DNA of 24,930 bases from DASTHS01 sp035718085 (GCA_035718085.1 DASTHS010000054.1:1-24930); one strand, 5' to 3'; positions 1 through 6,957 are shown, counted from the first letter of the stretch. Program-made: numbers and translations. Notes: generated by a model not told the origin, from the sequence alone.

Positions 1-1787
1 GGTTGGCCGGCGTCGGTGGTGGCGAGGTTCGCGAACCCGCCGCTGCCGGCGCTCGCTCCGGCCGCCGGTGCGCCTGGCGCATCAGCGGCGCTGCCGCCGG
101 GCGAGGTGGCGGCCGCCTCGCCGCCAGCTCCCGCCGCCGACGGTCCCGGGATGTCGGCGCTGCGCTGCAGTGCTTCGGGGCCGGACGTCGGCGGGGGTGT
201 CGCCGCCATCGTGGGCGTGCCGACGGGGGAGCCGGTGGCGTCGCTGGGCGGCGTGGCGACGGCGGCGCCGCTGCGTGGCGTGGCGACGGCGGCGCCGCTC
301 GTCGCCCCAGTGGCCTGCCGTCCCGTGGCCGTGGGAGATGCCTGGTCGCTGCCCGGTGTGCGCTGGCCGCTGCTGGGCGGAGCCGGCTCGCCGCCGGCGG
401 CGCCGGTCAGGCCGCGCGCCCCGGCGGGCGGCGCCGGCATGGGGCCGGGGCCGGTCACGGGGCCGCGGCGGGCTGGCCGCCGGCGCAGGGCCGTTAGCCC
501 CGCGCTCGCCGCCCTCCGCAGGGCGCTCGGTGCCCGACCGGGGCGCACTGCGGCTGCCGCCTCGTCGGCCGACCACGTTGCCGCAACCGGCGCCGACCCG
601 GCGGTCCCCGAGCGGCGCACCGCCGGCCCCTGCGACGCGACGTCGCGGTGGCCGGGGCCGGTGCGGTCGGCGGCGCCGGCAGCTGCCGGGGAGGCGTCGT
701 CGACCGACCGCTGCGCCGTCGGGTGGTCGGGCGCCTCGGGGCCGGCCGGTCCCCCGTCGCCGGTGGTGGTGTCGGCGGCCCTCGTCTCGGCGATCGGGAG
801 GAGCCCCACCCCGGTTGCTGCGCCGGTGGCGCCCTCGTCGGCCACCGGGGCGGCCTGGTCGGCGCGGGCGGCGAGGGCCGCCCGGGCCACGGCACCCGAC
901 CCGGCACTGCCGGCGGCCAGACCCGGCCGGAGCGTGGCGACAGGGCCGGATGGCTCGAGTCGGGCCGCCGGCAGGGCCACCCGACGGTCGGCGACCACCT
1001 CGGCGGCCATGCGCCGGGCCGTCGCCCGACCCGCGGCCGCACGTGCCGCCGGACCCGGCCGGGCCACGGCGCCGACGGTGACCCGGCCGGCGCCGCCGTG
1101 CACCGACGAGCTGCGCGACGCCCTGCTGCGCCGGGCCGGCGCCGGTGGGCCGCCCGCTGGGCGGTCGGGGTCGCCATCGGCACGGCGCGACGGGCGCGGG
1201 CCGGCCGCCTGGCGTGCCTCGCGGGGGGTCAGCATGGGGCCGACACCCGCCACCTCGTCGGGGTGGCGCACATAGATCTTCGGCGACTTGAGCCGCTCGG
1301 AGGCCGAGCCCGGTGCGGTGGCCTCGCCCGCCCGGGTGCGCATGCCCCGGCTCGACACCCGCGGCAGCCCGATCGGCGGCGGCTCTGGTGCCGCCGACGG
1401 CACCGCTGCGCCGCCCCCGCCTGGCGGGCTGCGACGGGCCACGCTCGGTGTGCGGCGGGCACGATCGGCGTCGGCCGTTGCGGCCGCCTCGGCCGTCGCA
1501 GCGGCGTCGGCCGCCTGCCGCTGCCACCAGGCGCCGAGGTAGGGGGCGGCGGGGGTGGCGACGGGCAGGTAGCCGGTGCGCGTCGCCGCCGCTGCCTGCT
1601 CCTGGCGGGCGCTGCGCACCGACAGCGGGCGGGCGACCATGGCCGAGAAGGTCGCCGACCGACCGGCGAGGCGGCCGAGGGCGGCGCGGTGCACGCGCAT
1701 GTTGTCGGCGTGCCAGGTGTAGCGCCCGCTCACCGAACGGCCGAACACCGACACCGGCCGCCCCGTCGCCGGGGCGCGCTCCGTCAT
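1..1787 (-). CDS. Very long Pro/Ala/Gly-rich CIS-operon protein, 3' end outside window
   Basis: I do not recognise a family. The frame starts at ATG 1787, 10 bases after the stop of the second tube gene, with a GAGG ribosome site about 9 bases upstream. It stays open for 595 codons to the window edge, so the C-terminus is missing. The first 90 or so residues look folded (MTERAPATGRPVSVFGRSV, then a GRYTWHADNMRVHR stretch and PYLGAWWQRQ). After that the protein is almost entirely Ala, Pro, Gly, Arg, Ser and Thr, with a 9-residue tandem repeat (SGAAVATPR/SGAAVATPP) near 250-299 and one more ordered patch (SERLKSPKIYVRHPDEVAG). Third codon positions are nearly all G/C, but this also holds for a rival plus-strand frame, so operon position and length decide the strand. 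In related clusters a LysM or other CIS component often sits here. Its role (scaffold, effector carrier, tape-measure-like) is unknown. Confidence 0.7.
   Translation of the reverse strand, partial: MTERAPATGRPVSVFGRSVSGRYTWHADNMRVHRAALGRLAGRSATFSAMVARPLSVRSARQEQAAAATRTGYLPVATPAAPYLGAWWQRQAADAAATAEAAATADADRARRTPSVARRSPPGGGGAAVPSAAPEPPPIGLPRVSSRGMRTRAGEATAPGSASERLKSPKIYVRHPDEVAGVGPMLTPREARQAAGPRPSRRADGDPDRPAGGPPAPARRSRASRSSSVHGGAGRVTVGAVARPGPAARAAAGRATARRMAAEVVADRRVALPAARLEPSGPVATLRPGLAAGSAGSGAVARAALAARADQAAPVADEGATGAATGVGLLPIAETRAADTTTGDGGPAGPEAPDHPTAQRSVDDASPAAAGAADRTGPGHRDVASQGPAVRRSGTAGSAPVAATWSADEAAAAVRPGRAPSALRRAASAGLTALRRRPARRGPVTGPGPMPAPPAGARGLTGAAGGEPAPPSSGQRTPGSDQASPTATGRQATGATSGAAVATPRSGAAVATPPSDATGSPVGTPTMAATPPPTSGPEALQRSADIPGPSAAGAGGEAAATSPGGSAADAPGAPAAGASAGSGGFANLATTDAGQ
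250..303. repeat. 27-base tandem repeat, two copies, in low-complexity coding DNA
   Basis: A 23-base core starting GGCGTGGCGACGG is identical at 250-272 and 277-299, giving a 27-base period. On the minus strand it encodes two near-identical 9-residue units (SGAAVATPR and SGAAVATPP) of the Pro/Ala-rich protein. The period is a multiple of three, so the reading frame is kept, as expected if copy number varies by slippage within coding DNA. Confidence 0.75.
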
Positions 1788-1797
1788 GGCGCCGACC

Positions 1798-2268
1798 TCA
1801 GCTCTTGCCGGGCTTGCTGGTGAAACCGTGGTGCGCCAGCTCGATCTCCTCGGTGAGGGGATCACCCGACGAGACGGCGAAGCGGGGGCCGGTCCACTTG
1901 ACGGCGAAGACGCCTTCCAGGTTCCAGCTGCGCAGCTCGTTGCCGGCTGCGTCGATCGCAGTGATGGCACCGGTCGAGCGCGTGACCTTGTTGCCGTTGG
2001 CGGTGAAGCCGGTGCCGGCGGTCTTGTTCACCCAGGCGAAGAGGGCGTCGCTGTCGCACACCCCGCGCTTGAGCACGATGTGCGGCCAGGTCATGTGGCC
2101 GGGGAGCTGGTGCACGAAGCCGTTCTCGCCGCCCTCGCGGTAGGTGGCGACGTCGATGCTGACCTCGAGGCCGCTGACCTCGCTGAACACGCCGATCTGC
2201 TCGTCGTCGACCGAGAAGAGGAAAGCGGAGCTCGTGGGGATCTCCCCGCGGAAACCGTCGATGCTCAT
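1798..2268 (-). CDS. CIS/phage tail inner tube protein 2 (T4 gp19-like)
   Basis: 156 residues, starting MSIDGFRGEIPTSSAFLFSV. This resembles the T4 gp19-like tail tube family (Pfam Phage_T4_gp19), which stacks as hexameric rings inside the contractile sheath. Family features seen are an N-terminal strand ending in a 'F..EVSGLEVSIDVATYREGGENG' type segment, a central LPG-H-TWPHIVLKRG strand pair, a conserved Trp in 'ALFAWVN', and a C-terminal 'LTEEIELAHHGF' strand. The ATG overlaps the TGA of the upstream DUF6760-like gene (ATGA), so translation is probably coupled. It differs clearly from tube 1 (2941-3399), as in other extracellular CIS clusters where two tube paralogues are encoded and one adapts the tube to the spike/baseplate. 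Which of the two is the adaptor cannot be told from sequence alone. Confidence 0.88.
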   Translation of the reverse strand: MSIDGFRGEIPTSSAFLFSVDDEQIGVFSEVSGLEVSIDVATYREGGENGFVHQLPGHMTWPHIVLKRGVCDSDALFAWVNKTAGTGFTANGNKVTRSTGAITAIDAAGNELRSWNLEGVFAVKWTGPRFAVSSGDPLTEEIELAHHGFTSKPGKS

Positions 2269-2435
2269 GCGGAGCGCACCGCCTCCCAGGCCCGGGCGTT
2301 GAGCGACGCGACGCCGCGCACCAGGCGGGCCCGATCGGCGTGCTCGAGGTCGAGCAGGTCGTCGAGTGGCCAGTGCAGGTGGTAGGCGAGGTAGACGACC
2401 TCCTGCCACAGCGCCTCGGTGGGGTAGCGGATCAT
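2265..2435 (-). CDS. Small DUF6760-like CIS protein (56 aa)
   Basis: A 56-residue gene starting MIRYPTEALWQEVVYLAYHL and ending NARAWEAVRSA. It sits exactly between the tail assembly chaperone-like gene and tube 2 and overlaps both by four bases (ATGA at 2432-2435 and 2265-2268), which strongly supports it as real despite its size. The pattern 'YP...LWEEV.YLAYHLHWP.DDLLDLEH.DR.R.V..V..LN' matches from memory the small DUF6760-type proteins found in actinobacterial and cyanobacterial CIS operons. In length and position it resembles the second, short product of phage tail-assembly-chaperone pairs. It is predicted to be a mostly helical, acidic, cytoplasmic protein. A chaperone or assembly role is inference. 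Confidence 0.85.
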   Translation of the reverse strand: MIRYPTEALWQEVVYLAYHLHWPLDDLLDLEHADRARLVRGVASLNARAWEAVRSA

Positions 2436-2935
2436 CGCCCGCTCGACGGCACCTCTTGGATCGCAGCCCGGCGGTTGACCGGGCGCTCCTCGAGGTCGGT
2501 GATCGGCCGCTCGGCGGCGGCGGACACCTCCGGCGCAGCCGGGGCGGCGGGCGCGGGGGGCGCCTCCGCCGGCGCAGCCGGGGCGGTCTGGGCGCGAGGC
2601 GCCAGCGACGAGCGCTGGGCCTCGAGCAGGGCGTCGATGTCGGCGTCGGTGCCGAAGTTCACCACGCCGTAGAAGTCTTGGAGGTAGGCGAGGTCGGCGG
2701 CGAAGAGGCCCTCGATCTCGTGGGGCGTCACCAGGTTCATGGTGCCCAGGGTCCGCACGACCCGCGCCAGCACCAAGATGGTGAGGCGCGGGTCGTCCGG
2801 CCCGCTGATGGTGGGGTCGCGAAGCGGCTCGAGCTCGTCACGTGCCGTCGCCAGGCGCATGGTGCCCGTGCGGTGCACGGCACCCGTCTCGTCGACGTAG
2901 CCCCGCGGCAGCACGAACTCGAACTCGGTCCGCAT
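2432..2935 (-). CDS. CIS tail assembly chaperone-like protein
   Basis: 167 residues, starting MRTEFEFVLPRGYVDETGAV. The first 110 residues resemble the small 'phage tail assembly protein' of CIS and Mu-like tail clusters (tail chaperone E/gp41 type): a beta-strand start, a 'HRTGTMRLATARDELEPL' segment, a helix 'LTILVLARVVRTLG' and 'LFAADLAYLQDFYGVVN'. The remaining 55 residues are a Pro/Ala linker and a charged tail (ITDLEERPVNRRAAIQEV). The ATG at 2935 lies 5 bases after the stop of tube 1, and the TGA overlaps the next ATG. A longer frame opens upstream at 3160 but runs antiparallel through tube 1, so it was rejected. The likely role is to bind tube subunits or the tape measure during assembly; this is inferred from position and similarity. 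Confidence 0.82.
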   Translation of the reverse strand: MRTEFEFVLPRGYVDETGAVHRTGTMRLATARDELEPLRDPTISGPDDPRLTILVLARVVRTLGTMNLVTPHEIEGLFAADLAYLQDFYGVVNFGTDADIDALLEAQRSSLAPRAQTAPAAPAEAPPAPAAPAAPEVSAAAERPITDLEERPVNRRAAIQEVPSSGR

Positions 2936-2940
2936 CGCAC

Positions 2941-3399
2941 TCACTTCTTGCGCTCGAGGCTTTCGTACTGGAGCGTGATCGTCTCGGTGACTGGGTCGTT
3001 CTTGGTCACGTCGACGCTGTCGCTGGCGATCTTCGACGGCCACGCGTGCTCGAAGTTCCAGCGGGACACCTCGGCGCCGGCGGCGTCGAAGATCACAACC
3101 GAGCCGTTCTTCCGGCTCGTCCCGATCTTGCCCGAGCGGACCTCCATGAACCACTTCCACGTGGCGTCCGCCGTGGCGTCGAGCGGGGCGAGGCGCTTGA
3201 GGGTGATCTCCCCGGTCATCTTGGGCTTGGACATCGTGACGCGCTGGTTGAACGCGCCCTTGGTGTAGCGCTCGGCGAACTCGGCCTTCTCGACTTCCAT
3301 CGAGAGGCCGTCGACCGATTGCAGCTGGCTGATGATCGCCCCGTCGATCTCCAAGAAGAAGTGCGTGGCGACCAATGGGTCGCTGGTGATGAAGCTCAT
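2941..3399 (-). CDS. CIS/phage tail inner tube protein 1 (T4 gp19-like)
   Basis: 152 residues, starting MSFITSDPLVATHFFLEIDG. This is a typical T4 gp19-like inner tube protein: 'LVATHFFLEIDGAIISQ' and 'VDGLSMEVEKAEFAERYTKG' strands, 'TGEITLKRLAPLDATADATWKWF', and a C-terminal 'DPVTETITLQYESLER'. Subunits form stacked hexameric rings that the contracting sheath drives through the target envelope. An AGGAG ribosome site precedes the ATG. The gene lies 32 bases after the sheath gene, the standard sheath-tube pairing, so both are probably expressed together in large amounts. Length matches the family (about 145-170 residues). It is likely the main tube subunit because it directly follows the sheath; that assignment is inference. 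Confidence 0.92.
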   Translation of the reverse strand: MSFITSDPLVATHFFLEIDGAIISQLQSVDGLSMEVEKAEFAERYTKGAFNQRVTMSKPKMTGEITLKRLAPLDATADATWKWFMEVRSGKIGTSRKNGSVVIFDAAGAEVSRWNFEHAWPSKIASDSVDVTKNDPVTETITLQYESLERKK

Positions 3400-3431
3400 G
3401 TGTGTGCTCTCCTAGTTCTTTCGTCCGGCGA

Positions 3432-5003
3432 TCAGCCGGCGGACTGCTTCTGCTGGCTGATGCGGAAGATGACGAACTCGGCCGGCTTCACCGGGGCGAT
3501 GCCCACCTCGACGACGAGCTTGCCCTCGTCGATCGACTCGGGCGGGTTGGTCTCGGCGTCGCACTTGACGTAGAACGCCTGCTCGGGGGTGGCCCCGAAG
3601 AGCGCGCCTTCCTTCCAGAGCCCCTTGAGGAACGCCTCGAGGGTCCGGCTGATGCCCGACCACAGGGTCGGGTCGTTGGGCTCGAACACCGCGTACTGCG
3701 TGCCGTCGAGGATGGTCGTCTCGACCATGTTGAACAGGCGCCGCACGTTGATGTAGCGCCAGTCGCTGTCGGAGGACAGGGTGCGGGCGCCCCAGATGCG
3801 GATGCCGCGGGTGCCGAAGGGCCGGATGCAGTTCACCCCGATGGGGTTGAGCAGGCCCTGCTCGGTCTTGGTGACGGGGCGCTCGACGTCGAGGCAGCCG
3901 CGGATCGTGTCGTTGGCCGGGGCCTTCCACACGCCGCGGGTCTCGTCGGTGCGGGCCCAGACGCCGGCGATGTGGCCCGACGGCGGCACGAAGACCTCGC
4001 TGTTGCCGTTGGTGCCGATCGGGTTGTCGACCTTGATCCACGGGTAGTAGAACGCGGCGAACTGGGTGTCGTACATGGCGACGTCGCTGCGCCACTCCTT
4101 GATCTGCTGCACGGTCATGCCGGGCGGCGAGTCGAGGATGGCCATGCGGTTGCCCTGCAGCTCGCAGTGGCCGATGAGGGCGGTCTGCACCGACTTCCAC
4201 AGCGCCAGGTCGATCGTGCCGTCGGCCTTGGTGGCCGCGGTGATCAGGTCGGGCACCATGACCATGGTGACCTCGTCGGCGATGGTCAGGCCGTTGATCC
4301 CGGTGCGGGCGGTCTCCGACCCGGCGAACTTCCGGCCGTTGACCGGCACGGGCACCGGTGCTGCCTTCTGCAGGGCGTAGGTGCCCGGCTTGAGCAGCTC
4401 GAGGGCGCTCGACAGGTCGGCCTTCTTCTCGAGGACGACCTTCGCCTTCACCTTGGTCGAGGTGGCGTTGACCTTGGTCTCGACGTTGTCGTCGCCGGGC
4501 AGCAGGGTCACACCGTCGAAGCGCTCGACCTCGTTGCCGCCCTCGGAGATGACCAGGTTGAACGGGGCGGGCCCTTCGGCGTCGTCACCGGCGTCGACCG
4601 TCTCGACGGTCACCCGGATGTCGGCGTCGGGCTCGACGCTGGTGATCTCGAGCGGCGAGCCGAGGGCCCGGTCGGGTGCGGGAAGCGCCGCTTGGGCCGG
4701 CTCGCCGGCGGGGGCGGTGTTCGGGATGCGCACGATGTAGGCGATCGTGCCGCCGTTCTGGAAGTAGCCGTAGACCGACAGCGGCAGCACGCAGCCCTCG
4801 GCGAAGCCGCCGTAGAGCTGCTCGAACTGCGACCAGCTGGTCACGAGCCTCGGGTTGAGGCCTTCGGGATCGGATGGGTCGTCAGTAGGGAACCGTTCGG
4901 TGAACCCTACGAAGGCGGCGACGGCGGTGGCGGCGGCGCTCAGGCTCTTCTGGGACGACGCCACCTCCTCCACGTACACGCCTGGTGCTGCGTATGTCGG
5001 CAC
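3432..5003 (-). CDS. Contractile tail sheath protein
   Basis: 523 residues. The N-terminus PTYAAPGVYVEEVASSQKSL and the C-terminal block (LWSGISRTLEAFLKGLWKEG, then FGATPEQAFYVKCDAETN and EGKLVVEVGIAPVKPAEFVI) are hallmarks of phage/CIS tail sheath subunits. These polymerise around the tube and contract to fire it. The central 'RMAILDSPPGMT', 'YYPWIKVDNPIG' and 'FGTRGIRIWGARTLSSD' segments are the conserved sheath core. The middle region (residues about 130-230) is the variable surface domain. I chose the GTG start at 5003 because GGGAGG lies 7 bases upstream and the protein then begins with the family's PTYxxPGVYVEE motif; an ATG 36 bases upstream has no such support. It is the first gene after a 150-base gap with a candidate promoter and heads the structural operon. 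Confidence 0.95.
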   Translation of the reverse strand: MPTYAAPGVYVEEVASSQKSLSAAATAVAAFVGFTERFPTDDPSDPEGLNPRLVTSWSQFEQLYGGFAEGCVLPLSVYGYFQNGGTIAYIVRIPNTAPAGEPAQAALPAPDRALGSPLEITSVEPDADIRVTVETVDAGDDAEGPAPFNLVISEGGNEVERFDGVTLLPGDDNVETKVNATSTKVKAKVVLEKKADLSSALELLKPGTYALQKAAPVPVPVNGRKFAGSETARTGINGLTIADEVTMVMVPDLITAATKADGTIDLALWKSVQTALIGHCELQGNRMAILDSPPGMTVQQIKEWRSDVAMYDTQFAAFYYPWIKVDNPIGTNGNSEVFVPPSGHIAGVWARTDETRGVWKAPANDTIRGCLDVERPVTKTEQGLLNPIGVNCIRPFGTRGIRIWGARTLSSDSDWRYINVRRLFNMVETTILDGTQYAVFEPNDPTLWSGISRTLEAFLKGLWKEGALFGATPEQAFYVKCDAETNPPESIDEGKLVVEVGIAPVKPAEFVIFRISQQKQSAG

Positions 5004-5120
5004 TTGGTGCCCTCCCGTTGTGCTCGTTGGATGCCACACGCGATGGGCCGTCCGGTCTCGGGAAGTCGCCCCCTCGTGAGCGGTGCCGGCTATGCCGCCG
5101 GCCGCGCCATCGTGATTCGG

Positions 5121-5126
5121 AACCTA
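5121..5126 (-). promoter_or_regulatory. Candidate -10 box for the sheath-tube operon
   Basis: On the minus strand 5126-5121 reads TAGGTT, matching the actinobacterial TANNNT -10 pattern. It would give a transcript start near 5114 and a leader of about 110 bases before the sheath GTG. It lies in the 150-base gap (5004-5153) between sheath and the DUF4280 gene, which otherwise holds nothing I recognise. A TTGACC at 5157-5152 is 25 bases away, too far for a normal -35. Pattern match only. Confidence 0.35.
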
Positions 5127-5153
5127 GCCCTCGCCCGCGCCCGGCGCTAGGGG

Positions 5154-5537
5154 TCAAGCCAGAAAATTCGGCTTGCCCATCAGCGGTTGGATCACCCCGC
5201 CGTAGGCGCAATTGCACATAGACCCCATCAATAGGATCGGATTGCCGCCAACGAGCACTGTCGGGTCCATAGGGGTCCACGGGCCGGGTATCACCGGGAT
5301 GCAGGGCATCGGTGTGAGCACGCCGAGCGCCGCCGCGGTCGCGGCGGCCACCGTCGGGTTGGCGAGGCTGGTGCACATCCCGAAGGGGGGGATGTTCACC
5401 AGCGGGGCGTGGTCCATGATCGTGGCGACGGGCGTCCCGCACATGACCCTCGGGGTGGGCAGGGCGTTGAGCACCGACGGGGCCAGCCCGAAGCTGCACA
5501 TCAGTTGGGTCCCGGTGGTGATGACGGGTGCGGTCAC
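5154..5537 (-). CDS. DUF4280 PAAR-like protein, probable CIS spike tip
   Basis: 127 residues, GTG start preceded by a GGGAAGG site. The protein matches the DUF4280/PAAR-like family: six cysteines (14, 33, 55, 79, 108, 110), repeated short beta turns rich in Pro, Gly and Met, and the segments CTSLANPTVAAATAAALG, LTPMPCIPVIPGPW and MCNCAYGG. PAAR-like proteins form a small metal-binding cone that sharpens the VgrG-type spike of contractile systems. The gene follows the lipoprotein gene by 14 bases and precedes the sheath gene by 150. From about residue 84 onward, codons such as ATA, CCT, GTT, AAT, CTA, TTG, TTT and GCT become common, unlike the first two thirds and the neighbours. This may be mosaic ancestry or relaxed coding near the promoter. 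Confidence 0.85.
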   Translation of the reverse strand: MTAPVITTGTQLMCSFGLAPSVLNALPTPRVMCGTPVATIMDHAPLVNIPPFGMCTSLANPTVAAATAAALGVLTPMPCIPVIPGPWTPMDPTVLVGGNPILLMGSMCNCAYGGVIQPLMGKPNFLA

Positions 5538-5551
5538 CTGGCGCCTTCCCC

Positions 5552-6004
5552 CTACTTGGCCGACGCCCGCACGCTGGAGGTCAGCGGCACGCCGGTCGTG
5601 GTGACGATGCAGACGACCGTGCGGTCGTCGGTGGCCCAGGAGCGCACCGACGGCAGCAGGTACGTGTAGAAGAGGCTGCTGTCGCGGTAGTCGACGCCGG
5701 TGTAGGCGGCGAAGCGCTGCAGGCAGGCGCCGTCGGCGAAGGTGCGCAGGGCGGCGAGCCCCGGGTAGTTGCCCTTCGCCGGGTCGGTGACCTCCGCGTA
5801 CACCTCCTGGGTGTGCGGAGCACTGCAGGGCACCACCTTCACGCTGCTCACCGACGCCTTGATGTCGGTCGGGGGCACCACGCAGCTGCCGGGCTTCAGG
5901 TGGAACACCGACGTGTCATGGGCGGCGGTCGCCTTGGTCGAGCCGCACGCGGGGGCGACCACCGCCAGGGCTGCAGCGGCGGCCAGGAGCCCCCACCACC
6001 TCAT
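5552..6004 (-). CDS. Septum-formation-like lipoprotein
   Basis: 150 residues. The N-terminus MRWWGLLAAAAALAVVAPAC is a hydrophobic signal peptide ending in a weak lipobox (APAC, Cys20), so the mature protein is probably lipid-anchored on the outer face of the membrane. The rest follows the 'septum formation' domain pattern of actinobacterial envelope proteins: LKPGSCVVPP, VVPCSAPHTQEVYAEV, CLQRFAAYTGVDY and PSVRSWATDDRTVVC, with Cys residues that could form disulphides outside the cell. The ATG overlaps the TGA of the upstream gene (ATGA), and the DUF4280 tip gene follows by 14 bases, so the three probably form one transcript. A lipoprotein coupled to a PAAR-like gene suggests a link between the injection system and the envelope. 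That function is inference. Confidence 0.8.
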   Translation of the reverse strand: MRWWGLLAAAAALAVVAPACGSTKATAAHDTSVFHLKPGSCVVPPTDIKASVSSVKVVPCSAPHTQEVYAEVTDPAKGNYPGLAALRTFADGACLQRFAAYTGVDYRDSSLFYTYLLPSVRSWATDDRTVVCIVTTTGVPLTSSVRASAK

Positions 6005-6861
6005 CGGCGGGTGCGCCGCCAGATGTCGACCACCGCGTCGACCTGCCGGCCGATCTGCTCCCACCGACCGCCCGCCACCCCGGTGGCGAGCTGCGCCTCG
6101 AGCCGGGCGATGCGGGCGAGCAGCTCCTCGACCCGGGGGTCGGGCGCGCTGACGACCTGCACCTGCAGCCCGCCCGGCTGCCCTTCCCGTGCGATCGGGC
6201 CGACGACCGCACCTGTCAGCCCGGCGTCGACGACCAGGGCATCGACGCCACCGGTGGCACGGGCTGTCGGGGGCGCGGCCGGCTCCTGCTCGGGGTCGGC
6301 GGCCCACGAGACCAGCCGGTCGTCCCAGCGGGCCGACGCCGCAGGGTGGCCGGGGTCGGCCGACCCGGTGGGGGGCAGCTGGAAGCGCACCTGCTCGCCG
6401 GTGCGGGTCGCCGCGGTCCAGCGCAGCCCGTCGTCGTTCGAGACGACCAGCTCGGCGGCCACGTGGCTGGGGTCGGCGCAACGGCCGAGCAGCGAGAGGG
6501 CCTCGACGGGGTCGACGAAGTCGCGCAGCGCCGACGGGCTGAGATCGCCGATCTGGTAGCAGGCGATGGTGAAGGTGTCGGCGGGGCGCTCCGGGTCGGG
6601 GCGCAGCACCTCCCCGAGCGAGCGGGCGTCGCCCGAGGCAGCCAGGGCGAGCAGGTGGGCGCCGGCGTCACCCGCCGCCTTGCGGCCCTCGTCGCTCTCC
6701 GGACCGACTGCGGCGGCGATGGCAGCGGCGAGTCGGAAGGCGGACGCCTCCTCGTGGCGCCGGAGCCCGGCAGGGGGGGCCGGTCGCGTGGCCGGGGCGA
6801 CGGTCGCCACCCGGTCGCGCCCCGCGAGGGTGACATCCACCTCTGCGATCTCGGTGCCCAC
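6001..6861 (-). CDS. Unknown protein with C-terminal coiled coil, upstream of CIS lipoprotein
   Basis: 286 residues, family not recognised. GTG 6861 was chosen because AGGAGG lies 7 bases upstream; an ATG at 6894 has no ribosome site. There is no signal peptide or membrane segment. Residues about 25-160 are mixed helix/strand with patches such as ASAFRLAAAIAAAVG, AGAHLLALAASGDARSLGEV, TFTIACYQIGDLSPSALRDF and AAELVVSNDDGLRW. A disordered stretch (about 165-215) follows, and residues about 241-286 form a heptad-like helix (PRVEELLARIARLEAQLATG) and a basic end (WRRTRR). The coiled coil could mediate oligomerisation. It is translationally coupled to the lipoprotein gene and heads the PAAR-like unit, so a part in the CIS (assembly, anchoring or cargo) is plausible but unproven. 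Confidence 0.75.
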   Translation of the reverse strand: MGTEIAEVDVTLAGRDRVATVAPATRPAPPAGLRRHEEASAFRLAAAIAAAVGPESDEGRKAAGDAGAHLLALAASGDARSLGEVLRPDPERPADTFTIACYQIGDLSPSALRDFVDPVEALSLLGRCADPSHVAAELVVSNDDGLRWTAATRTGEQVRFQLPPTGSADPGHPAASARWDDRLVSWAADPEQEPAAPPTARATGGVDALVVDAGLTGAVVGPIAREGQPGGLQVQVVSAPDPRVEELLARIARLEAQLATGVAGGRWEQIGRQVDAVVDIWRRTRR

Positions 6862-6892
6862 GATCCTGCCTCCTGCCCCCTCGAGTAGCCGC

Positions 6893-6898
6893 ATGCTA
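6893..6898 (-). promoter_or_regulatory. Candidate -10 box for the coiled-coil/lipoprotein/PAAR-like unit
   Basis: The minus strand reads TAGCAT at 6898-6893, fitting TANNNT. It would start a transcript near 6886 with a 25-base leader containing the AGGAGG site of the 6861 GTG. The divergent recC promoter is about 55 bases away. Pattern match only. Confidence 0.35.
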
Positions 6899-6951
6899 GG
6901 CCCGCAAACCGCCCCTGCGAAAGGGGTCTCTGGTCGGTCGCACCTCCTGCC

Positions 6952-6957
6952 TAGGGT
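6952..6957 (+). promoter_or_regulatory. Leaderless -10 box of the recCBD operon
   Basis: TAGGGT fits the TANNNT -10 consensus, and its last base lies 7 bases before the recC GTG at 6965. The expected transcript start therefore falls on the start codon itself. No convincing ribosome site precedes the GTG, consistent with leaderless translation, which is common in Actinobacteria. No clear -35 was seen. Confidence 0.5.

Noticed and set aside
16..1275. Plus-strand open frame of 419 codons over the Pro/Ala-rich gene
   Set aside because: Low-complexity translation, no ribosome site, stops inside the region that the minus-strand frame crosses without a break, and opposes the CIS operon. Its third codon positions coincide with those of the minus frame, which explains why it looks coding.
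3402..5150. Plus-strand 582-codon open frame opposite the sheath gene
   Set aside because: The sheath frame is a clear family match; the opposite frame is a compositional artefact.
1798..6861. Prophage interpretation of the tail genes
   Set aside because: No head, packaging, lysis, integrase or attachment sites are visible, and the gene order is that of contractile injection systems.
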